Shown here in pieces: positions 6,410 to 11,153 of a stretch of DNA of 11,153 nt. The DNA is from Dehalococcoidales bacterium (GTDB lineage Bacteria > Chloroflexota > Dehalococcoidia > Dehalococcoidales > UBA5760). Location: NCBI GenBank assembly GCA_028717305.1, contig JAQUOC010000042.1, positions 1 to 11,153 on the forward strand, read 5' to 3'. Both the position numbers and the translations under genes were made by a program. Positions within the stretch are counted from its first letter, which is position 1, and each line of letters begins with the position of its first letter. The notes below the pieces were generated by a model. The model did no database searches, had not been told where the DNA came from, and was given only the letters and a program-made list of their open reading frames with translations.

Positions 6410-7198
6410 TTATTCCTGATTACGGAAAGACCACATCGCCAGCAGAATCATAACGGCGCCGATGGCTGCCAGTATACCGGCGTTATTCCAGAGCGACAGA
6501 GTCTTTCCGAACAGGCTGACTCCGAAGGTGGTTCCCGAAGTCTCTCCCAGGGCTATCTGGCGGATACTGGTGATTCCGTAGGTGGCTGGGTTAATCTTGG
6601 TCAGGGTACTTAGCCATGCCGGTGCTTTGTCCAGCGGTACGAATACTCCGGAGAGGAAGACCATGGGAAACATCAGCATCTGTGTTACTACCTGGAATGC
6701 CTCCATCGACCTGATGCGGGTTGCCAGTAGGACGCCGAAGGCACCCATGGTAATTGCCAGCAGGAACATTAGGGGCAGCATGGCGGCTGCCGTTGACGCG
6801 GTGAATGCAACCCCGATTAGCGGGGCAAAAAGCATAATAATTGCCCCCTGTATCATCGCTACCGTGGCGGCGCCCAGTGTTTTCCCCATCGCTACCGAGG
6901 CCCGGTTAATCGGGGCGACCAGTACCTCTTTCAAGAATCCGAACTCACGGTCCCAGACTACCGAGACGCCGGCCATAAAAGAACTCATCAGTACCGTCAT
7001 ACCGATGATGCCGGGGAAGATGAACTGGGCAAAGTTTACTCCTGAGCCGACGTTGCCCATCATACCGCCGAAACCGCTGCCGAAGACAAAGAGAAAGAGG
7101 AGTGGTAAAAAGATGGCCCCCACCAGACGTATTCTGTCGTGCCAGAAGCGCAGTATGTCGCGGTACCAGATGGTATAGATTCCCCGTAGATTATTCAT
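6410..7198 (-). CDS. ABC-2 type exporter permease (DrrB-like)
   Basis: A 262-residue permease typical of the ABC-2 / DrrB group, with a cytoplasmic N-terminus (IWYRDILRFWHDR) and about six membrane helices near residues 24-45, 58-80, 100-125, 132-158, 166-190 and 232-256. The conserved cytoplasmic loop WDREFGFLKEVLVAPI after the second helix and the FLSGVFVPL segment are hallmarks of this group, which exports drugs, polyketides, lipids or polysaccharides. It pairs with the ATPase gene eight bases upstream. Its ribosome binding site (GAGGAAG) overlaps the ATPase stop codon, so the two are translationally coupled. The acyl-activating enzyme follows 23 bases downstream. The transported substrate cannot be deduced. 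Confidence 0.9.
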   Translation of the reverse strand: MNNLRGIYTIWYRDILRFWHDRIRLVGAIFLPLLFLFVFGSGFGGMMGNVGSGVNFAQFIFPGIIGMTVLMSSFMAGVSVVWDREFGFLKEVLVAPINRASVAMGKTLGAATVAMIQGAIIMLFAPLIGVAFTASTAAAMLPLMFLLAITMGAFGVLLATRIRSMEAFQVVTQMLMFPMVFLSGVFVPLDKAPAWLSTLTKINPATYGITSIRQIALGETSGTTFGVSLFGKTLSLWNNAGILAAIGAVMILLAMWSFRNQE

Positions 7199-7206
7199 TA
7201 CTTCCT

Positions 7207-8190
7207 CTAGCGCCGCATGTGGCGGCCGCGCTGGCGGACCATAGCCTTAAATGTATCACTCACTTCCTCCTCGCGAATTTCCCGGCCGGTAAGCTTGAGG
7301 AAGACATCGTCCAGGCTGGGGCGACGCAGGCTGACGCTTAGTATCTTGGTGCCGAATTCTTTAATAAATTTGGGCAGGAACTTCTCGCCGTGCTCTACGG
7401 CAAAGACCAGTTCATCATTATCCCTTCTTACCTCAGTCTGGTAGCTGGTCTCGATTTCTGCGGCGGCTTTCGTGTTGTCGTCCGTTTTTACGGTGATGAC
7501 GTCCATGCCTACTTTGCGCTTCAGCCTCTCGGGAGTGTCCATAGCCACGATTTTTCCGTAGTCCATAACAGCAATACGATCTGCTTTATCTGCTTCATCC
7601 ATGTAGTGTGTGGTCAGGAAGATGGTGGTTCCTTCCCGCTGCTTTAGCTCCAGAATATATTCCCAGAGGCGGTTCCGTGTCTGCGGGTCAAGCCCTATGG
7701 TGGGCTCATCAAGGAACAGCACTTTGGGGTAATGGAGCAGTCCCCTGGCCAGTTCGAGGCGGCGCTTCATCCCTCCCGAGTAGGTGCGTACGTCGTGGTG
7801 GCGCTTGTCCCAGAGCTCCATTATCTTAAGCACTTCTTCAATCCTTTTCTCGCGGATTGAGGCAGGTACGTTATAGACCATAGCATGAAAGCGCAGGTTC
7901 TGCAGTCCGCTGAGCCGCTCATCGAGGCTGGGATCCTGAAAGACCAGTCCGATTGACTGGCGCACCTGGCTCTGTTGCCGTACCACGTCGAAGCCGTTAA
8001 CGATAGCCTGCCCCGAGGTCGGCTTGGATAGGGTGCACAGGATGTTGATGGTGGTGGTCTTTCCGGCTCCGTTAGGACCGAGGAATCCGAATAGCTCTCC
8101 CGGTGCTACCTGTAAGTTGATATGGTCTACCGCCACCAGATCATCGAATTTTTTAGCCAGGTTGTTTACTTCTATGATGTAATCGCCCAT
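7207..8190 (-). CDS. ABC exporter ATP-binding protein (DrrA-like)
   Basis: A 327-residue ABC ATPase that powers the adjacent permease. All nucleotide-binding motifs are intact: Walker A GPNGAGKTT (38-46), Q-loop VFQDPSLDE (83-91), signature YSGGMKRRLELARG (137-150), Walker B VLFLDEPTIGLD (157-168) and switch histidine TTHYMDEAD (193-201). The C-terminal extension (about 225-327) with SLRRPSLDDVFLKLTGREIR is characteristic of the DrrA/daunorubicin-resistance subgroup of exporters. It is the first gene of the apparent operon ATPase, permease, acyl-activating enzyme. GGGAG lies four bases before the ATG. It diverges from the stress-protein gene across about 210 bases. A TAGAAT element in that gap could serve as its -10, but I see no convincing -35. 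Confidence 0.93.
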   Translation of the reverse strand: MGDYIIEVNNLAKKFDDLVAVDHINLQVAPGELFGFLGPNGAGKTTTINILCTLSKPTSGQAIVNGFDVVRQQSQVRQSIGLVFQDPSLDERLSGLQNLRFHAMVYNVPASIREKRIEEVLKIMELWDKRHHDVRTYSGGMKRRLELARGLLHYPKVLFLDEPTIGLDPQTRNRLWEYILELKQREGTTIFLTTHYMDEADKADRIAVMDYGKIVAMDTPERLKRKVGMDVITVKTDDNTKAAAEIETSYQTEVRRDNDELVFAVEHGEKFLPKFIKEFGTKILSVSLRRPSLDDVFLKLTGREIREEEVSDTFKAMVRQRGRHMRR

Positions 8191-8342
8191 CTTTCTCCCT
8201 GGAGTAGTTCCTGGATGGTAGGGTTTGACTCGGAGGTTTTTCTAGCTGCGCCGGTAGATTCTGCCCGGGTACTGACCTGCCTTATGCTATTCTAACACTT
8301 CGGGCTTACCTTTGTGTAGGAGTAGGTGGCAGCCGTCATTTA

Positions 8343-8371
8343 TTGACATACACTGATGGGTGACATATCAT
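8343..8371 (+). promoter_or_regulatory. Near-consensus sigma-70 promoter of the universal stress protein gene
   Basis: A perfect -35 TTGACA (8343-8348) is separated by 17 bases from TATCAT (8366-8371), a five-of-six match to the -10 consensus. The predicted transcription start, about 8378, leaves a leader of about 27 bases to the GTG at 8405. It also rules out a longer reading frame starting at 8360, whose first codons would lie inside the promoter. Confidence 0.75.
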
Positions 8372-8392
8372 ATCATAGCAACGGCTCTCGTC

Positions 8393-8398
8393 GGAGGT
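8393..8398 (+). promoter_or_regulatory. Ribosome binding site fixing the stress-protein start
   Basis: GGAGGT lies six bases before the GTG at 8405, which begins the expected MYRRMLVTLDGS sequence. Together with the promoter at 8343-8371 it sets the start. Confidence 0.8.
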
Positions 8399-8404
8399 GT
8401 AAGA

Positions 8405-9292
8405 GTGTACCGCAGGATGCTGGTTACGCTGGATGGTTCGGAGCTTTCCGAGGTAGTTTTACCTTATGTTAAAGGGCTCGTTGGCAGTCTGGGTCTGGAT
8501 GTAGTCCTGCTTCACGTTTGTAAGCCGGAGGAAAGAGAGCTGGTCCCCCTGCATCGGGATTATATTGGGCGTAAGGCAGATGTCGTTAGAGGTCAGGCAA
8601 AAGAGGTATGGAGAAAGTCGGCAGTTAGACCGGCGAAGAAAGAGTTAGAGGTGCGTGGCGAGCTTGCCTCCGGTTACCCCGCTGAAGAAATCCTGCGTTA
8701 TGCTGATGAAAATGGTATCGACCTGATTCTGATGGCGACTCACGGCCGCTCCGGGTTCAAACGCTGGACTATCGGCAGTGTGGCGGATAAGGTGCTCCAT
8801 TCTTCCAAGGTACCCGTTTGGCTTGTTCCGGCGCGGGGGACCGGGGATGTTACCTATGATATGTGGCCTAAGAAGACGGCAGTGGTACCGCTGGATGGCT
8901 CGGAACTAGCTGAAGCGGTACTTCCCCATGTCCAAGCGCTGGCGGAGCAGAGCGGCGTCGAACTGGTGGATGTAGTCCTGCTCAGGGTTGTCGAGTCTCC
9001 GGTCATGTCCGACCATTACTTCAGCAACATACCCGAGACGCGGGAGGCGATTGAGAAGTACCTGGCTAGAGTAGAAGAACGGCTTAGAAAAGCCGGCCTT
9101 AGTGTACAGTCCCGGGTTCTTACAGGCGAGCCTGCGGAACAGATCGTCGACTATGCCGGTACCACTCCCTTTAGTCTGGTCGTGATGTCGACCCATGCCC
9201 GCTCCGGGCTTAGCCGCTGGGTACTGGGTAGCGTCGCTATGAAGGTCGTGAGCGGGATCTCCGGCCCGATACTCCTGGTCCGGCCCCTCTAG
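8405..9292 (+). CDS. Universal stress protein, two tandem UspA domains
   Basis: A 295-residue cytoplasmic protein made of two UspA domains. Domain 1 (about 1-145) opens with MYRRMLVTLDGSE. It contains HGRSGFKRWTIGSVADK (113-129), which keeps the G-9x-G-S part of the ATP-binding motif. Domain 2 (about 157-295) opens with TAVVPLDGSELAEAVLP and contains HARSGLSRWVLGSVAMK (264-280), where the first glycine of the motif is Ala265. Tandem Usp proteins bind ATP or other nucleotides and support survival under starvation and other stresses. The start is the GTG at 8405, from the ribosome binding site and the canonical Usp N-terminus. It is the only plus-strand protein gene here, divergent from the ABC exporter operon and convergent with the PPC-domain gene. 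Confidence 0.93.
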   Translation: MYRRMLVTLDGSELSEVVLPYVKGLVGSLGLDVVLLHVCKPEERELVPLHRDYIGRKADVVRGQAKEVWRKSAVRPAKKELEVRGELASGYPAEEILRYADENGIDLILMATHGRSGFKRWTIGSVADKVLHSSKVPVWLVPARGTGDVTYDMWPKKTAVVPLDGSELAEAVLPHVQALAEQSGVELVDVVLLRVVESPVMSDHYFSNIPETREAIEKYLARVEERLRKAGLSVQSRVLTGEPAEQIVDYAGTTPFSLVVMSTHARSGLSRWVLGSVAMKVVSGISGPILLVRPL

Positions 9293-9317
9293 TTTGCGCT
9301 AGAACCAGGTCTTTTAT
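9274..9317 (+). terminator. Possible hairpin terminator of the stress-protein gene
   Basis: CCTGGT (9274-9279) pairs with ACCAGG (9304-9309) and TCTAG (9288-9292) pairs with CTAGA (9299-9303). This gives an interrupted stem with an 8-base bulge on one side, followed by TCTTTTATT. It spans the stress-protein stop codon. The bulge makes it a weak candidate. Confidence 0.35.
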
Positions 9318-9350
9318 TCCAAAGAAAACAGCCAGGAACCCGATTACTTC

Positions 9351-9758
9351 TTAAAGGAGTAACTCATTCAGTCCGGTATAATCGTCATATTGCCGCTGGA
9401 GTTGGTAGTCAATTTCCCCGATGGTCACTTCAGCAGTGGAGAAAACCTCTGCCTCAGCAAGATGTCCTCCTCGGCAGAGGTCTTGACCTGAGAGCAAGAT
9501 ATGTATGTGGATAATGGGTTCATTATTTTTCAGAGCGATCGAACCCTGGGCGCAGACAATTTCTAACGGACCGCTGTATTCCACGCTGTCATATTGACCG
9601 GGCAACTCCATCAGGAAGTTGAGCCGGGCTCTTTTTACTGACCCGATAATACCGAGAACCAGGCCTGAGTATAGACCGTGGTCGTTACAGTAACGAGCTA
9701 TCTCGGTGAGCAACTCCTGCGCAGGTTTCACTCGGAATACGTGAATCTTCTTGAACAA
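9351..9758 (-). CDS. PPC/DUF296 domain protein
   Basis: A 135-residue single-domain protein matching the PPC (plant and prokaryote conserved, DUF296) family. Diagnostic features are the start IHVFRVKPAQELLTEI, LVLGIIGSVKRARL (33-46) and the metal-ligand-like pattern HIHILLSG (His84, His86) with CRGGHL (His99), followed by STAEVTIGEI. Stand-alone bacterial and archaeal members form trimers and some bind zinc; their cellular role is uncertain, although in plants the domain is joined to AT-hooks in DNA-binding proteins. No AT-hook is present here. The start is a TTG at 9758, supported by AGGAGG four bases upstream; no ATG exists until residue 50. It lies 119 bases downstream of the amidohydrolase gene on the same strand and could share its transcript. 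Confidence 0.82.
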   Translation of the reverse strand: MFKKIHVFRVKPAQELLTEIARYCNDHGLYSGLVLGIIGSVKRARLNFLMELPGQYDSVEYSGPLEIVCAQGSIALKNNEPIIHIHILLSGQDLCRGGHLAEAEVFSTAEVTIGEIDYQLQRQYDDYTGLNELLL

Positions 9759-9877
9759 CCAGCCTCCTACTCTCCGTATTTGCCGTCACATTTTAACAGA
9801 CACACATAGACGATTTCTACTAACACTAACGGCACCGGGTCGCTCTCATCAATATGTAAAGCGCCATTAAGGATATT

Positions 9878-10708
9878 CTAAGTCCTGGTAATCCGGGCAT
9901 AAAACTCCGGTCGCCTGTCTTTAATGCAGTCCACTTCAAATTCACCGGGCTTGAAAATAACACGCTTTTCTCTTGATTCGGCCAGACTGAATTCGCCGTA
10001 CAGGATCTCGGCTTCCTTGCCGGCCTGTGCCAGCGTGTCTCCCCGGGAATTGACGATCTTGCTCTGGCCGATAAATCCGGTACCACGCTCACGACCAATA
10101 CGGTTTACTGCTACAAGATGCACCCTATTTTCGAGAGCTCGCGTGGGAACGACATATTGGGGGACCTTTTCCCGACCCTCAGGCCAGTTTGTCGGTAGTA
10201 CCAGAATATCTGCATCCATTAATGCCATAATGCGGGCGCTTTCAGGAAAATTACAGTCGTAACAGATGAACATACCGATATTGCCTATCCCGGTCTGATA
10301 CACTTTAAAAGGCTCGTTGCCAGGGTCGAGGAATCGGTCGATGCCCAGATATGGGAGATGTACCTTTCTGTATCTGCCGATAAGCCCTTCCGGTCCGATA
10401 AGGGCGGCAGTATTAAAGTATTTGTTGCCGGTCGTTTCTAAAAGGCCGACCACTGCGTAAACGCCTAGTTCACGGCAGCATGCTTCCAGCTTCATTGTGC
10501 CTGGGCCGGGAACCGTCTCTACGTACGGCAGAGCTTCCTTGCGGCTGGCGAAAACGTAGCCGGTTAAGGCACACTCGGGAAACACAATCAACTCGGCGCC
10601 CATGCCGGCAGCCACCCGTATTCCAGCCATTATTTCCTCAAGATTCTTCGAGTTATTCATTATCTTGGGCTCCATCTGAACTGCCGCAACTTCTGTCTTG
10701 TCACGCAT
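9878..10708 (-). CDS. Nitrilase-superfamily carbon-nitrogen hydrolase
   Basis: A 276-residue member of the nitrilase superfamily, whose members hydrolyse amides, nitriles or carbamoyl groups through a thioester on cysteine. The Glu-Lys-Cys triad is complete: Glu45 in FPECALTGY, Lys115 in RKVHLPYLG and Cys149 in MFICYDCNFPE. The remaining core elements are standard, including a loop TNWPEGREKVPQ and the strand ENRVHLVAVNRIG. The branch (omega-amidase, N-carbamoylase, other amidase) is not clear. The ATG at 10708 is preferred: GGGGG lies seven bases upstream, and a plausible promoter -10 (10735-10740) places transcription start near 10728, downstream of the alternative ATG at 10732. A PPC-domain gene follows 119 bases later. 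Confidence 0.9.
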   Translation of the reverse strand: MRDKTEVAAVQMEPKIMNNSKNLEEIMAGIRVAAGMGAELIVFPECALTGYVFASRKEALPYVETVPGPGTMKLEACCRELGVYAVVGLLETTGNKYFNTAALIGPEGLIGRYRKVHLPYLGIDRFLDPGNEPFKVYQTGIGNIGMFICYDCNFPESARIMALMDADILVLPTNWPEGREKVPQYVVPTRALENRVHLVAVNRIGRERGTGFIGQSKIVNSRGDTLAQAGKEAEILYGEFSLAESREKRVIFKPGEFEVDCIKDRRPEFYARITRT

Positions 10709-10734
10709 GACGCTACCCCCAGTATCAGTCATAA

Positions 10735-10763
10735 ATCATAGCCTATAACGTTACAAAGACCAA
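10735..10763 (-). promoter_or_regulatory. Possible promoter of the nitrilase-family gene
   Basis: On the minus strand TTGGTC (10763-10758), a 17-base spacer and TATGAT (10740-10735) form a moderate sigma-70 type promoter. A second overlapping pair, TTGCCA (10769-10764) with TATAGG (10747-10742) at 16 bases, is also possible. Confidence 0.4.
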
Positions 10764-10881
10764 TGGCAAGTTGCACTTCATTATTCAGGGTTATATTTCC
10801 TCTTGACAGCAAAGTAAACAGATAACAAGCTGGATATCCGTCTCATGGTATCTGTAGCTGATTGGAGCAATAGTATTAAAG

Positions 10882-10910
10882 AAGGGCCCCCGAATTTCGG
10901 GGGCCCTTTT
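10882..10910. terminator. Strong GC-rich intrinsic terminator, possibly bidirectional
   Basis: A perfect 12-base stem (10882-10893 with 10897-10908) built on GGGCCCCCGA closes a three-base ATT loop. On the plus strand it runs directly into TTTT. On the minus strand the tail is TTCTTTAATA. No plus-strand gene precedes it, so its likely job is to end minus-strand transcripts coming from the tRNA side before the nitrilase-family gene. Confidence 0.85.
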
Positions 10911-10925
10911 ATCGCGTATCTGGTT

Positions 10926-11004
10926 ATTGTTCGTAAAGCTTGAGGTGCTTTACGGTGCGGACAATCAGGATGAGCACTACGGCACAACTGCCGTTCAAGG
11001 GTGC
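10926..11004. other. Structured intergenic segment with two hairpins beside the tRNA gene
   Basis: The 344 bases between the amidohydrolase and tRNA genes hold no convincing full-size gene. Two composite hairpins are visible. One has CGTAAAGC (10932-10939) paired with GCTTTACG (10947-10954), plus an outer ATTGT/ACAAT pair (10926-10930, 10961-10965). The other has ACGGCA (10979-10984) paired with TGCCGT (10989-10994), plus an outer GCAC/GTGC pair (10974-10977, 11001-11004). With the terminator at 10882-10910 they could form a short minus-strand RNA. A 24-codon hydrophobic frame (10998-10924, TTG start after AAAGGA) overlaps the same bases. Confidence 0.35.
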
Positions 11005-11076
11005 TATCCTTTATATGGCACTACCAACCTCTTCTGACGGCGCGAAGTATTCCGGATATTAGCTAGCTACAAAAAG

Positions 11077-11153
11077 TGGTACCCCTGGCGCGACTCGAAC
11101 GCGCGACACGCGGTTTAGGAAACCGCTGCTCTATCCACCTGAGCTACAGGGGC
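11077..11153 (-). tRNA. tRNA-Arg (anticodon CCT), CCA encoded
   Basis: The minus strand folds into a complete cloverleaf of 77 bases. The acceptor arm is GCCCCTG with CAGGGGT, the D-stem GCTC/GAGC, the anticodon arm GCGGT-TTCCTAA-ACCGC (anticodon CCT, reading AGG codons), the variable loop GTGTC and the T-arm GCGCG-TTCGAGT-CGCGC. Discriminator A and an encoded CCA follow. A20 in the D-loop and C35 in the anticodon are the usual arginine identity bases. The first acceptor pair is a G1-U72 wobble. Position 1 of the tRNA is the last base of the window. A run of five T follows one base after CCA and may help end transcription. Confidence 0.95.

Noticed and set aside
6582..7178. A 198-codon plus-strand frame opposite the ABC permease
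   Set aside because: It is antisense to a clear ABC-2 permease with conserved motifs; its composition reflects the complement of hydrophobic codons and it has no domain or good ribosome binding site.
9344..9362. Small hairpin at the convergent ends of the stress-protein and PPC genes
   Set aside because: The stem is only seven pairs with one wobble and no T run follows on either strand, so it is not a credible terminator.
10781..10987. A 68-codon minus-strand frame near the tRNA
   Set aside because: It reads straight through the strong terminator hairpin at 10882-10908, starts with TTG without a convincing ribosome binding site, and lacks any motif.

Overview
The window is about 11 kb of ordinary-looking bacterial chromosome with moderately high GC. 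Almost every gene lies on the minus strand; the one clear exception is a universal stress protein gene. GTG and TTG starts backed by strong Shine-Dalgarno sequences, a two-domain 'MYRRxLV' type stress protein, a DrrA/DrrB-type exporter and a CTC-type ribosomal protein L25 would fit a Chloroflexota (Dehalococcoidia-like) genome. That placement is an inference from general resemblance only; no marker gene here fixes the taxon.

Layout, left to right. (1) 1-1138, minus: a four-helix DUF350-like membrane protein is followed, with a 4-base ATGA overlap, by a secreted transglutaminase-like protein that runs off the left end. (2) 1217-1765, minus: an FMN-dependent nitroreductase-family protein with its own extended -10 promoter. 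(3) 1848-3708, minus: a tight three-gene run of xerC-type tyrosine recombinase, a small basic protein with a C-terminal membrane anchor, and pcm (protein-L-isoaspartate methyltransferase). (4) 3832-4485, minus: rplY/ctc (ribosomal protein L25), ending in a hairpin terminator. (5) 4581-8190, minus: an ABC-2 exporter (ATPase plus permease) followed closely by an ANL-superfamily acyl-activating enzyme with an unusual C-terminal catalytic motif. (6) 8405-9292, plus: a tandem universal stress protein behind a near-consensus promoter. (7) 9351-10708, minus: a nitrilase-superfamily amidohydrolase, then a PPC/DUF296 domain protein. (8) 10733-11153: a structured intergenic stretch with a strong GC-rich terminator hairpin and two further hairpins, then tRNA-Arg(CCT) on the minus strand, ending exactly at the window edge.

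How the genes work together. Group 5 is the most convincing functional unit: an exporter and an acyl-activating enzyme with gaps of only 8 and 23 bases. The xerC/pcm group mixes chromosome dimer resolution and protein repair with an unknown anchored protein. The DUF350/transglutaminase pair looks translationally coupled and envelope-located. There is no CRISPR array, insertion sequence, phage module or obvious defence island. The items most worth a second look are the altered ANL catalytic lysine motif, the coupled DUF350/transglutaminase pair, the small anchored protein and the structured region beside the tRNA. Several gene starts are corrected here from ribosome binding sites and promoters.
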